Positions 1 through 8,011 are shown, counted from the first letter of the stretch. The stretch: DNA of 64,000 bases from Pseudomonadota bacterium (GCA_041395565.1 JAWLAI010000006.1:124001-188000), one strand, 5' to 3'. Numbers and translations are program-made. The notes: generated by a model from the letters alone, not told the origin.

Positions 1-417
1 GAATTGCACCTCGTATACCTTGTCATCCACAGGGAGTCGCAGCGTGTAGACCCAATGCAGGGTATTGCCTGAAACACGCCCCCTGGCGATTCCCACCACG
101 TCATCCGCCCTGCCGGTATATTCACCCTCACCGGTGCGGGTGAGATGCCACACCCGCTGCTGGGTGGTACCGTCACTGTAGGTAAAACGTTCATCCAATA
201 CCCCATGGTCGCCCTGCCACTCGGCCTCGATCACGACCTTGAAGCGTTTCATCACAGCGCCATTGCGTTTCTGAAACATCCCCCAGGCATCCAGTGTACC
301 GCTGAAGTACTCTTCCATCGTCAGCTCTGGCTGCTGCCCCCGATACTGAGTCACATCGACCCCGGCACAGCCACTGAGCACGGACAGGCTCAACAATAGA
401 ACGGTCTTAGCATGCAT
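1..417 (-). CDS. DUF3833 family lipoprotein (3' end beyond window)
   Basis: The first 139 residues are visible; the rest lies left of the window. The N-terminus is a lipoprotein signal peptide: a leucine-rich stretch followed by the lipobox L-S-G-C with Cys17, so the mature protein is probably anchored to a membrane facing the periplasm. The following sequence (EEYFSGTLDAWGMFQKRNG, then a beta-rich part) matches what I know of DUF3833 proteins, which accompany Cfa-like methyltransferase clusters. The start overlaps the end of the MFS gene by 11 bases, so it is the last visible gene of that operon. Its biochemical function is unknown; a lipocalin-like lipid-binding role is only an inference. 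Confidence 0.8.
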   Translation of the reverse strand, partial: MHAKTVLLLSLSVLSGCAGVDVTQYRGQQPELTMEEYFSGTLDAWGMFQKRNGAVMKRFKVVIEAEWQGDHGVLDERFTYSDGTTQQRVWHLTRTGEGEYTGRADDVVGIARGRVSGNTLHWVYTLRLPVDDKVYEVQF

Positions 418-1636
418 GATTAACCTCCAGAGTCTCACGCCAGAGCAACAGCAAGCCGGCTGTGAACAACTTGATGACACAGGGTATCCCGGCATAAAAA
501 AACGCCAGCGCCGTCAGTCCCGTTCTGGTGCCCGGTTCGTAGCCGAGCACAGCTAGCACTGGCAGTACCAGGCCAGCCGCCAGCGCCAGCACCAGCTTGC
601 CGATCAGGCTCCAGATACCGAAATAGCTGGCGGTCCGGCCATGGTCACGGGGGGGAATGATATCGGCGGCTATCGCAGCGGGCAGTGCCAGGTCGGCGCC
701 AAGGGCGGCGCCGGAGATGATGCAGATCAGCGCGTAGGCAACAAGATCGCCCGCTCCGAGCTGTGTTGCCCAGACAAAACCCGTCACGGCGATCAGGGAT
801 CCCAGCAGCCAACTCAGGGTTTTGCCCCAGCGCCGCGCCAGCCTCAACCAGAGCGGAAGGGAACAGGCGCCACTGAGAAAATACAGCGCCAGGAAAGCTC
901 CGCTATAGGAATCCAGCACCAGGACGTCATCGATATAGAACAGAGAAAGAGTGGCGGCTATCGCAATCGCCAGACCGTTGAGCAGGAACAGTATCGCCAG
1001 CCTGCGAAAAGGCGCATAACGCAGGGGTTGCAGTATTCCCAGTGCCGGGGATTGTATCCGACTCGCGAGCGGCGCATGCCGCAAGAGTATCCAGACCGAG
1101 GCAATCAGCAGTGCCGCGAAGCAGAGACTGAACGGCAGCCAGGTCAGCCACATTGGTAACAGGCTGGCCAGGATGACGCCAAGCAGAGCGAAGCCTTCAC
1201 GGAAGGCCACGAGACGCGTGCGTTCATGGCTATCCTCACTGGCCCTGGCACCCCAGGCGAGATAGGTGATATTCATGGCGCTGTGGGCGGTATAGACCAG
1301 GATCAGACTGACCGTGAACCAGGCCGCCAGTATGTGGGGATGCAGTGCCGGTGGGTTGAAAAGGGCCAGATAGGCCAGCCCAAGGACGCCTGCCGCGATG
1401 TAGATGAGCTGCTGCCAGCCCCCGGGTCGCTGCTGCATGAAGTCTGACAGGCGACCAAGCCAGGGGTCCTGCAGGGTATCGACCGCGCGCGAGCCCAGCA
1501 GCAGCACCCCGGTCAGGGCCAGGCCCAGGCCGAATTCCTCCCCGTAGAGTTTTGGAGTGTGTATATAAACCGGCAAGGCGGCCATCGCCAGGGGCGCGCC
1601 CAGCAATCCGTAGGCCAGTTGCTGGCGTATGTTCAC
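407..1636 (-). CDS. MFS transporter (GPH/MFS_2-like)
   Basis: A 409-residue polytopic inner-membrane protein with about 12 hydrophobic segments. The N-terminal part (LLGSRAVDTLQDPWLGRLSD) has the loop 2-3 pattern of the glycoside-pentoside-hexuronide/MFS_2 transporters. The start codon overlaps the stop of the chalcone-isomerase-like gene in an ATGA, showing translational coupling. Such transporters are regular members of DUF1365-cfa-DUF3833 clusters, where the cargo is not established. Here it may move a lipid precursor or lipid-linked product rather than a sugar, which is inference from context. Codons look less GC-rich than in genes right of 6 kb. Confidence 0.82.
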   Translation of the reverse strand: MNIRQQLAYGLLGAPLAMAALPVYIHTPKLYGEEFGLGLALTGVLLLGSRAVDTLQDPWLGRLSDFMQQRPGGWQQLIYIAAGVLGLAYLALFNPPALHPHILAAWFTVSLILVYTAHSAMNITYLAWGARASEDSHERTRLVAFREGFALLGVILASLLPMWLTWLPFSLCFAALLIASVWILLRHAPLASRIQSPALGILQPLRYAPFRRLAILFLLNGLAIAIAATLSLFYIDDVLVLDSYSGAFLALYFLSGACSLPLWLRLARRWGKTLSWLLGSLIAVTGFVWATQLGAGDLVAYALICIISGAALGADLALPAAIAADIIPPRDHGRTASYFGIWSLIGKLVLALAAGLVLPVLAVLGYEPGTRTGLTALAFFYAGIPCVIKLFTAGLLLLWRETLEVNHAC

Positions 1637-2142
1637 GGCGCAAGCCCCAGCAACTGTTTTCGCAGGTCCGGCTCGCGGGTGCGAGGGTCGAGCCAGATAT
1701 CGAAGAAGGCGCTTGCCAGGACCGGATCATCGAGACGTCCCAGTAGACTTTCTGTACTGTAAAAGACAGCCCCTTCTCCAGGGTGGTGCACACCCGTGAT
1801 CTGATCCCCTTTGCCCACATCACGAAACACAGCACTGAGACGTTGGACCAGCTGCGCGCCAGCCCGTAGCGTGCCGTGCATGCGCTCAATCTCCTGCAGG
1901 GTGGTGCGGGCAAGACTTTCACGGCTGAAACTGAATTCGTAGCGGATGCGCAGGGCGTGCGGCCGTTCCGGTTGATAGACGCCATCCGGCGCGTAGAGGG
2001 TGGCCTGGTAGACCGTCATGCCGAGCCAGGTCAACTTGCCAGTACCCACCGGTTGGGCACCGGGGAGCTCCGCAAGCGGATCGAAACCGGCGTTTGCCGC
2101 GAATGCAGCCAACAGCAGCCAAAGACCCATCAGGGATCCCAT
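1633..2142 (-). CDS. Chalcone-isomerase-like periplasmic protein
   Basis: A 169-residue protein with an N-terminal signal peptide (MGSLMGLWLLLAAFAANAG) and a body beginning GTGKLTWLGMTVYQATLYAPD, the pattern of the bacterial chalcone isomerase-like fold. Bacterial members lack a proven isomerase role, and related folds in plants bind fatty acids. That fits this lipid-modifying cluster. The gene starts 2 bases after the stop of the Cfa-like methyltransferase and its stop overlaps the MFS start. An internal Met five codons downstream is an alternative start. Periplasmic fatty-acid binding is inference. Confidence 0.75.
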   Translation of the reverse strand: MGSLMGLWLLLAAFAANAGFDPLAELPGAQPVGTGKLTWLGMTVYQATLYAPDGVYQPERPHALRIRYEFSFSRESLARTTLQEIERMHGTLRAGAQLVQRLSAVFRDVGKGDQITGVHHPGEGAVFYSTESLLGRLDDPVLASAFFDIWLDPRTREPDLRKQLLGLAP

Positions 2143-2144
2143 CC

Positions 2145-3353
2145 CTACGCCTCCCGCACCAGCTGCAATTGCGCGACATCGATACGCCCCTCGTCAAAGC
2201 CTGCCTCGCAATAGGCAAGGTAGAAACGCCAGAGACGTATGAAGGCGGTATCGAATCCCAACTGGCGCACGGCCCCAAGACTTGCCTCGAAAGCACGCCG
2301 CCAACGGCGCAGAGTCTCCGCATAGTCAGACCCGAAGGCCTCATAGCAGCCAATGCGAAAGCCAGCGGCACCGGCCAATTCCTGCAACCTGCCAGGTGCC
2401 GGCAGCATGCCGCCAGGGAAAATGTATTGCTGGATAAAGTCGGTGCCCTGACGATAACGGGCGAAATGTTCATCGCCAATGACTATGGTCTGAATCGCCA
2501 CCCTTCCCTGCGGCTTCAGCAAGCTCTGCAGTTTATCGAAGTAGGTGGGCCAGTAGGCTTCACCAACCGCCTCGAGCATTTCGATGGAGACGATGTGGTC
2601 GTAGGTCTCATTGAGATCGCGGTAGTCCCGCAGTTCGAAACTCGCCAGCGCGCCCAGGCCAGCCCGGCCGATGCGCTCCCGAGCATAGGTGAGCTGACGA
2701 CGGGATAGGGTCACACCATGCACCCGGATACCCTGCCTGGCGGCATACACGGCAAATCCGCCCCAGCCACAGCCGATCTCCAACAGTGAATCACCGGGGC
2801 ATGCCCCGACCAGATCGATCATGCGCTGATACTTGGCTTGTTGAGCCTGGAGCAGCGTAATCCCGCTGCCCGCATCAAAGCGCGCAGCGGAGTAAGTCAT
2901 GGACGGATCCAGCCACAACTCATAGAAATCGTTACCCAGGTCATAGTGGGCGCTGATATTGCGGGCACTGCCACGGCGTGAATTGCGCCGGAGCACATGC
3001 TTGAGCCTGTAGACCAGATTGAGAAGCGTGCTGCCATGGATGGCCCGTTCCAGCACGTCCTGATTGCGAATGCCCAGGCGGATGAGTGCGGCTGGATCGG
3101 AGGTATCGATGGAACCGTCCCGATAACACTCAGCCAGCCCTATATCGCCGTGGCGAAAGAGAGTGCGTAAGGCAGCCCAGTTTGACAGTTGCAGATCGGC
3201 ATTTGGCCCTCCGCCCTCACCAAACCGCCAGATCTGTCCAGTGGGCGTGGTAAGCGTCAGTGTACCCTCTGCGATGCGGTCCAACAGTGATACCCACGGT
3301 TTGGCGATCCTTGGCAGCATGTGGATATCCAAGGTGGTTGAGATGCTGTTCAT
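2145..3353 (-). CDS. Cyclopropane-fatty-acyl-phospholipid synthase family methyltransferase
   Basis: A 402-residue SAM-dependent methyltransferase of the CFA/mycolic acid synthase family. The SAM-binding motif LLEIGCGWGGFAVYAA is clear, followed by VHGVTLSRRQLTYARERI and DHIVSIEMLEAVGE, as in Cfa enzymes. The start chosen is the Met preceded by AAGGAG with good spacing, overlapping the DUF1365 stop as ATGA; a 26-residue longer frame has no such site. The expected substrate is an unsaturated acyl chain on a membrane phospholipid. In clusters with a FAD oxidoreductase and DUF1365, homologues act in methylated or furan fatty acid formation (UfaM-type) rather than simple cyclopropanation. Which product is made here cannot be told from sequence. 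Confidence 0.9.
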   Translation of the reverse strand: MNSISTTLDIHMLPRIAKPWVSLLDRIAEGTLTLTTPTGQIWRFGEGGGPNADLQLSNWAALRTLFRHGDIGLAECYRDGSIDTSDPAALIRLGIRNQDVLERAIHGSTLLNLVYRLKHVLRRNSRRGSARNISAHYDLGNDFYELWLDPSMTYSAARFDAGSGITLLQAQQAKYQRMIDLVGACPGDSLLEIGCGWGGFAVYAARQGIRVHGVTLSRRQLTYARERIGRAGLGALASFELRDYRDLNETYDHIVSIEMLEAVGEAYWPTYFDKLQSLLKPQGRVAIQTIVIGDEHFARYRQGTDFIQQYIFPGGMLPAPGRLQELAGAAGFRIGCYEAFGSDYAETLRRWRRAFEASLGAVRQLGFDTAFIRLWRFYLAYCEAGFDEGRIDVAQLQLVREA

Positions 3354-4108
3354 CTGGAAATCTCCTTGGCGGATGTTGCGCGGCGTTCGCATAGAGACAG
3401 ACCGGCGCGCCAGAGCCTGAATGCCTGCCAATGGATGCGGAAAATCACCCCGAGTGTGAGCAAGGGTTGGCGCAGCAGGGCGGACAACAGGCTGCGGCTG
3501 GTGAGCGGCCTGGACTTCCCCCAGATGGCGGTATTGAGCTGCAGTTTTCCTTCGTTGAAGTAATCAATGGCCACCCGTGGCGTCTCGAAGTCGGTGTTGA
3601 TCCTGAAGTCATAACCGCCCGCGACCGGATAGAAGGGGGAGACATACAGCACTTTTTCCGCATAAACTCCTTCGAAACGGCCGCTCTCCCGGTCAGGACG
3701 CAACAGGTAGCAGTGTCTCTCGCCAAAGGTGTTGTTGACCTCGGCGAGGATTGCGCCGACGCTGTCGTCGTCCCGCTGGCAGTACCAGAAGCTGACCGGG
3801 TTGAAGAGACAGCCGAAGACCCGGGGAAAGGTCTGCACCCAGATCGGTCCGTTGCAGTCTTCTACGCCTGCCTGCGCCAGCTGCGCCCCGACCCAGAGCC
3901 GAGGATCCCCGCCATCGCCGTGATCGGACTGGAGAAAGGCCAGAGGTCGCCAACGGTTGACACCGAACAGCCAGGAATCGAGCCGCTCGAGCTCGTCCAG
4001 CTTCAGCAGCAGGAAGAAGACCGGATAGACGAAGCGGTTCTGCACCGGATGGTGGCGATGGTGCATTACCCTGCCACTGACGACACGGCTCATAACACCA
4101 CTGGCCAT
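3350..4108 (-). CDS. DUF1365 domain protein
   Basis: A 252-residue protein with the typical DUF1365 N-terminus (GRVMHHRHHPVQNRFVYPVF) and the conserved segment FGCLFNPVSFWYC. DUF1365 proteins have no established enzymatic activity and are found between a FAD-dependent oxidoreductase and a Cfa-like methyltransferase, as here. The start at 4108 has GGAGG four bases upstream and overlaps the previous gene by 19 bases. An alternative Met five codons later would give an ATGA overlap but has no clear ribosome binding site. The family assignment is secure; the function is not. Confidence 0.85.
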   Translation of the reverse strand: MASGVMSRVVSGRVMHHRHHPVQNRFVYPVFFLLLKLDELERLDSWLFGVNRWRPLAFLQSDHGDGGDPRLWVGAQLAQAGVEDCNGPIWVQTFPRVFGCLFNPVSFWYCQRDDDSVGAILAEVNNTFGERHCYLLRPDRESGRFEGVYAEKVLYVSPFYPVAGGYDFRINTDFETPRVAIDYFNEGKLQLNTAIWGKSRPLTSRSLLSALLRQPLLTLGVIFRIHWQAFRLWRAGLSLCERRATSAKEISR

Positions 4109-5346
4109 GGTGCCTCCACGCCGAAATCACCGGCGATACGCAGGGCCGATTTCAGACCATCCTCATGAAACCCGTAACCGCACCAGGCCCCGCAGAACCA
4201 GCTCCTGTTGTTACCCTGGATCCCGTCGAGGCGGGCCTGGGCATCGATGGCCTGCTGATCAAAAACCGGATGGTCGTAGTGAAAGCGGCGAAGCTCCTGG
4301 CGCGGCATTTGATCGGGCGCTGGATTCAGCGTCACCATCAGCGGCGTCTTGAAGGGCAGCCGCTGCAACCGGTTGAGAAGGTAGGTCACACAGACCGACC
4401 GTGACGCATCCCCCTGGGAGAGATAGTTCCAGGCCGACCAGAGGGATTCACGCCGCGGCAGGAAGCGCCGGTCCGTGTGCAGGATCGCCAGATTGGGCTG
4501 ATAGCGCACGGCACCAAGGATCTCGCTCTCCCGGGCGTCCGGCTGCTTCAGGATTCGCAGCGTATCCGGCGCATGGGTCGCGAATATCACCGCATCGTAT
4601 TCCGCGGTGCCATCCCTGCAGCGTACCTGCACCACGCCCTTGTCGCGCACCACCTCCCGCACCGGCTGATGGAGCCGAACATCCAGCCCGGACGCCATCT
4701 TCTCCACATAGCTGCGGCCGCCGCCTACGATGCTGCGCCACTGCGGCCTGCCTTCGATCTGCAACAGCCGGTGATTCAGACAGAAGCGTAAAAAGGTGGC
4801 GGCGGGGAAGCGCAGGATCTCCCACGGCGAGGCTGACCATATGGCGGCAGCCATAGGCAACAGATACGAGTTGCGGAAGAACTCGGAGTAACCGCGCACA
4901 TCGAGCAGTTGGCCCAGGGTCGCGCGGCGTTGCTCGGACCACTGCAGCATCTGCGGGGCCCTGCTGTTGAATCTGATTATCTCCTGCAGCATGCGCCAGA
5001 AATGCAGGCGCAGCAGATTGCGCTTCTGACCGAAGACCGTGGCGATATTCGAGCCGGCCCATTCGATATCCTGGTCCGGCAGTCTGACGCTGAAGGACAT
5101 GTCGCTCTCGTAAGTCTCGACCCCGAGGTGCTCGAACAGGCGGATGAGATTGGGATAGGTGAGGTCGTTGTGAACCAGAAACCCGGTATCCACCGGGTGA
5201 CTCGCACCGTCCAGTTGCACATCCACCGTGTTGGTGTGACCTCCCAGATACCCGGCGGCCTCGTAGAGGACAATCTGGTGTCTCTGCTGTAACAGCCAAG
5301 CCGCCGACAGGCCGGCGATACCCCCTCCAATGACAGCGATTCTCAT
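4090..5346 (-). CDS. FAD-dependent amine-oxidase-type oxidoreductase
   Basis: A 418-residue flavoprotein starting MRIAVIGGGIAGLSAAWLL, a dinucleotide-binding Rossmann fold (GxGxxG) at residues 7-12. The sequence continues with YEAAGYLGGHTNTVDV, the second FAD motif of the flavin amine oxidase/phytoene desaturase group. The C-terminal ANNRSWFCGAWCGYGFHEDG-like region (at about 4140-4200) is typical of proteins paired with DUF1365. In furan fatty acid systems such a flavoprotein introduces or oxidises double bonds, so acyl-chain oxidation is a reasonable inference. It is the first gene of the minus-strand cluster. GGGGTCGG lies just upstream of the start. Confidence 0.87.
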   Translation of the reverse strand: MRIAVIGGGIAGLSAAWLLQQRHQIVLYEAAGYLGGHTNTVDVQLDGASHPVDTGFLVHNDLTYPNLIRLFEHLGVETYESDMSFSVRLPDQDIEWAGSNIATVFGQKRNLLRLHFWRMLQEIIRFNSRAPQMLQWSEQRRATLGQLLDVRGYSEFFRNSYLLPMAAAIWSASPWEILRFPAATFLRFCLNHRLLQIEGRPQWRSIVGGGRSYVEKMASGLDVRLHQPVREVVRDKGVVQVRCRDGTAEYDAVIFATHAPDTLRILKQPDARESEILGAVRYQPNLAILHTDRRFLPRRESLWSAWNYLSQGDASRSVCVTYLLNRLQRLPFKTPLMVTLNPAPDQMPRQELRRFHYDHPVFDQQAIDAQARLDGIQGNNRSWFCGAWCGYGFHEDGLKSALRIAGDFGVEAPWPVVL

Positions 5347-5360
5347 GGCCGACCCCGAAT

Positions 5361-5491
5361 TTGTCCTATACAATTCTTGCTATTTTAACCTCCATTAGGG
5401 ATTTTACAAGAGTTTGTACTAGACATTTATGCGGTTCTTGGCTAGAATAGTTTCCAACGGCCTTACTGAGAGACCGTTTTGTAGAGTACAA
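5361..5491. promoter_or_regulatory. Three TTGT-N5-ACAA-type dyads between divergent genes
   Basis: The motif TTGT-N5-ACAA is seen at 5361-5373 and 5479-5491, and with one mismatch (ACAT) at 5414-5426. The right-hand copy sits in a perfect longer palindrome, TTTTGTA-GAG-TACAAAA at 5477-5493. All lie in the 168-bp gap between the FAD oxidoreductase gene and the divergent small ORF. They look like operators for a dimeric regulator. No regulator gene is in view, so the identity is unknown. Confidence 0.5.
5382..5409 (-). promoter_or_regulatory. Candidate sigma-70 promoter for the fatty-acid-modification cluster
   Basis: On the minus strand TTGTAA (5409-5404) and TAAAAT (5387-5382) are separated by 16 bases, about 40 bases upstream of the FAD oxidoreductase start. 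The match is moderate and no transcript evidence is available. Confidence 0.4.
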
Positions 5492-5514
5492 AATGAATCC
5501 ACAGGAGAATTGCC

Positions 5515-5679
5515 ATGTCAGCCTATGAACAGCAGATCCTTGCGACCGAACGCCTCTACGACAATCTGATCAGCGAGATCGAACAGCAGGATCCCAACAT
5601 CCTGCATTCGGTGGTCACAGGCAGCCGGCTGCATCAAATCATCCACAATCCGGTGACCGAGGGTATCGACGAGGGGTAA
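5515..5679 (+). CDS. Small hypothetical protein, 54 residues
   Basis: An ATG-initiated ORF of 54 codons preceded by a good ribosome binding site (AGGAG seven bases before the start). The product begins MSAYEQQILATERLYDNLIS, is acidic and probably alpha-helical at its N-terminus, and contains no Cys or membrane segment. I do not recognise a family. It is transcribed divergently from the fatty-acid-modification cluster, with a perfect 17-bp palindrome just upstream, and a GC-rich hairpin follows at 5712-5732. Position, ribosome binding site and flanking signals support a real gene. Confidence 0.6.
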   Translation: MSAYEQQILATERLYDNLISEIEQQDPNILHSVVTGSRLHQIIHNPVTEGIDEG

Positions 5680-5711
5680 GCAACATCGCACCTGAATGCC
5701 GTTGAGGGAAT

Positions 5712-5732
5712 GGGGATGGTTACCCCATCCCC
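5712..5732 (+). terminator. Hairpin downstream of the small ORF
   Basis: GGGGATGG and CCATCCCC pair as an 8-bp stem around the loop TTACC. It lies 33 bases after the small ORF stop. There is no strong T-run, so termination efficiency is uncertain. Confidence 0.4.
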
Positions 5733-6033
5733 TTACCTCATGGCCCGGTCAGGGAGGCGTAACAGTCGTAGCTCGACTCACTCCGCAAGTACGCCGAGCG
5801 ACAATAACCTCATGACACGCAGATAGGCTGCTGTTGTTTACACGGCGGGTTGATCGTGGATATTCCACCTGACGTTCACAGAGTCGTGCAAACAGCGAGC
5901 GAGTCTGCCCTGGCAGAGTTAAACGAGTGGGCATGCAATTCGTATGCGGACCATGCTTACCAAGCACTGAAAGTCCCGTTGACGCCGGCTTCGAATAAGC
6001 CACGCCGGAATTCATGATGACTGCAGACTATAA
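5733..6033. other. Intergenic stretch without recognisable gene
   Basis: About 300 bases between the small ORF hairpin and tRNA-Lys. Reading frames exist on both strands but show no family resemblance, ribosome binding site or codon bias that I would trust. Confidence 0.4.
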
Positions 6034-6109
6034 TGGTGGGTCGTGTTGGATTCGAACCAACGACCATCGGATTAAAAGTCCGGTGCTCTACCAACTGAGC
6101 TAACGACCC
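6034..6109 (-). tRNA. tRNA-Lys (anticodon TTT)
   Basis: The minus strand reads a 76-base cloverleaf including the encoded 3' CCA. The acceptor stem GGGTCGT pairs with ACGACCC. The D arm has AGCTCAGTTGGTAGAGC, the anticodon loop is CTTTTAA with anticodon TTT, and the T arm has GTTCGAATC. In many gammaproteobacteria tRNA-Lys lies just downstream of queE-queC. Here a transporter gene and repeats separate them. Confidence 0.98.
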
Positions 6110-6329
6110 GTATCTGGATGGCTGCTGCCGCGGGCGTCCTGAACAGGACGAGGGCATGATACCTTGTGGCGGGGAAATGGCAAGTGGTAGCCTGCATTTT
6201 CAAGGGGTTGCGGATCTCGTTCATTCACTTCGCCACTTCCGCACCGGAAATCAGCCCATTTGCACTTCTTGGGGCTGGGTCCCCTGGTCGCTCCAGGCAT
6301 CCTCGGCAACTGCTCCTGCGCTGCTCTAC

Positions 6330-6465
6330 CTCCTGCGACACTCGTACATCCCTGTACGTCGGTCGCTCCGGGCATCCTGCCCTCCTGCGACACTCGTACA
6401 TCCCTGTACGTCGGTCGCTCCGGGCATCCTGCCCTCCTGCGACACTCGTACATCCCTGTACGTCG
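6330..6465. repeat. 52-bp tandem repeat (2.6 copies)
   Basis: Two full 52-bp units (6330-6381, 6382-6433) are followed by a 32-base partial third (6434-6465). A degenerate part copy precedes them near 6287-6304. Each unit contains the hairpin CGTACA-TCCC-TGTACG. The array lies 19 bases past the stop of the YeeE gene. A diverged relative is in the tolB-pal gap near 12006-12056. Confidence 0.9.
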
Positions 6466-6484
6466 TGCGCGGGGACGACGGGTA

Positions 6485-7747
6485 TCAGACCTTGTCGAGC
6501 TGGCGCAGGCCGTTGGGCAGCAGGCGCAGGTCGGCCAGGGTGGCGACCAGGGCTTTCGCGAAGGTCGCCTCGTCCTCGTACACCATCTTGTAGTAGGTCA
6601 CCTTCATGGTCGCGGCGGCGCCGAGCACGATCGCGCCGAAGGTGAGGAACGAGCCGAGCGCGAGCGTGGAGATGCCGGTGATGGCCTGGCCGACGGTGCA
6701 GCCGAGCGCGAGCACGCCGCCGAAACCCATCAGGACGGCGCCGATGAAGTGGGCGAGGAAATCGTTGAACGAGCTGAACCACTCGATGCGGAAGCTGCGC
6801 GAGAGCAGTGACCAGAGCAAGGAGCCTGCGACCACGCCGAGGAAGGCCATCACGCCGAAGGTCAGCAGGCCGGTATCGAACTTCGCCGCTGCGTAACCGA
6901 CGGTCTGACCCATCGGGCTGATGAAGGTGAACGACTGCGGGCTGAGCGGCCGCCCCTGGGCGGGCTTGCCCGCGTTCGAGTCCGCGTACATGTCCCACTG
7001 GTCGTAGTAGCCGGGCAGCGAGAGCAGTTCGCCGTCGGCGTCGATCTGGACGTTGCTGGTCACGTACCAGGCGGCCAGCACGGCGAGTCCGACGGCGAGC
7101 CCGCCGAGGATGTTGTCGAAACTGCCGCGGAACTCCGTGGACCGGAAGACGACGGCAAGCAGCACGAGCCCGATACCGGCACCGATCACCAGCCGTGCCA
7201 TGCCCGCCGCCTCCGCACCGACCAGCGCGCCGAGGTCCTGGCTCGCGCCCACATTCACGACGAGCGGGTTCAGCCACTTGTAGAACAGCACGGTGTAGAG
7301 CGTCTGGTCGCTGCCCGGGAAGGGGTTGATCATGAAATACGCGATCACGCCGATGACGAGCATCACCATGATGGACTTGAGGTTGCCGCCGCCGATGCGG
7401 ATCAGGCACTTGTTGCCGCAGCCGCTGGCCAGCGTCATGCCGATGCCGAACATCAGCCCGCCGAGCAGGTTCTCGGCCCACGCCAGCTGCCCGGCACGGT
7501 AGGGCGGGAAGGCCTTGCCCGGCTGCGCGAGCCCGAGCTGTTCCAGCACGACCACGCCGATGACGGCCACGGCGATCGCCAGCAGCCAGGCGCGGAAGCG
7601 CCCCGAGTCGCCCATGTTCACCAGGTCGGATACCGCGCCCATGGTGCAGAAGTTGGTCTTGTTGACGATGGCGCCCATGAGCAGGGCGATCACGAACGTC
7701 GACCACAGGAAAAAGGCTTGCGCCTCGGCGAAGGATTCGAAGGTCAT
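6485..7747 (-). CDS. YeeE/YedE family transporter, probable thiosulfate/sulfur-compound uptake
   Basis: A 420-residue integral membrane protein with about ten hydrophobic segments and the internal repeat of the YeeE/YedE (DUF395) family. Three conserved Cys-bearing motifs are present: TNKTNFCTMGAV near the N-terminus, LASGCGNKCLIRIGGGNLKS and GGVLALGCTVGQAITG. Relatives such as TsuA carry thiosulfate through such cysteines, so uptake of a reduced sulfur compound is likely, but the exact substrate is not shown. The start follows GGGAGAGATAC, a plausible ribosome binding site. An in-frame upstream extension lacks one. It is not part of the conserved queC-tRNA-Lys neighbourhood, so it looks inserted. 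Confidence 0.88.
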   Translation of the reverse strand: MTFESFAEAQAFFLWSTFVIALLMGAIVNKTNFCTMGAVSDLVNMGDSGRFRAWLLAIAVAVIGVVVLEQLGLAQPGKAFPPYRAGQLAWAENLLGGLMFGIGMTLASGCGNKCLIRIGGGNLKSIMVMLVIGVIAYFMINPFPGSDQTLYTVLFYKWLNPLVVNVGASQDLGALVGAEAAGMARLVIGAGIGLVLLAVVFRSTEFRGSFDNILGGLAVGLAVLAAWYVTSNVQIDADGELLSLPGYYDQWDMYADSNAGKPAQGRPLSPQSFTFISPMGQTVGYAAAKFDTGLLTFGVMAFLGVVAGSLLWSLLSRSFRIEWFSSFNDFLAHFIGAVLMGFGGVLALGCTVGQAITGISTLALGSFLTFGAIVLGAAATMKVTYYKMVYEDEATFAKALVATLADLRLLPNGLRQLDKV

Positions 7748-7929
7748 GTATCTCTCCCGCGGGTGACCGGCTTGTGCGCTGCCGGATGGTCCGGCGTCAC
7801 CCTTTATGTGTTGTCCTGCACCCCTGCCCCACACCTACCGGTAACAGGGTTTTATCTGCTTGATACTGCCGGGAAAGTGTATCCGCTTCGGGGTCGGGTG
7901 GCCAGCCGCCGGTGCGTGGATGCGAACTA

Positions 7930-8011
7930 AAAAAGGGGTCGGATCCCTTTTTCTTTAACCACTGCGTAACATGCAGTAACTCGCATAGAAAAAAGGATCC
8001 GACCCCTTTTT
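7930..8011. repeat. Near-perfect inverted repeat around a 32-base spacer
   Basis: AAAAAGGGGTCGGATCC at 7930-7946 is followed by a T-rich tract. Its reverse complement, preceded by an A-rich tract, occurs at 7987-8011. With arms of about 25 bases the unit resembles small mobile palindromic repeats scattered in proteobacteria. It lies between the YeeE gene and queC and could also act as a terminator for queC. Confidence 0.75.

Noticed and set aside
5749..6015. 88-residue minus-strand frame after the small ORF
   Set aside because: No ribosome binding site, no family resemblance and no coding-like bias.
5957..6157. Minus-strand reading frame containing SLAQLVEHRTFNPMVVGSNP
   Set aside because: It is the well-known false translation of the tRNA-Lys gene, not a protein.
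6225..7706. Long Arg-rich frame opposite in phase to the YeeE transporter
   Set aside because: It is an out-of-frame reading of a GC-rich gene plus the 52-bp repeat; composition is implausible and the true frame has clear family motifs.
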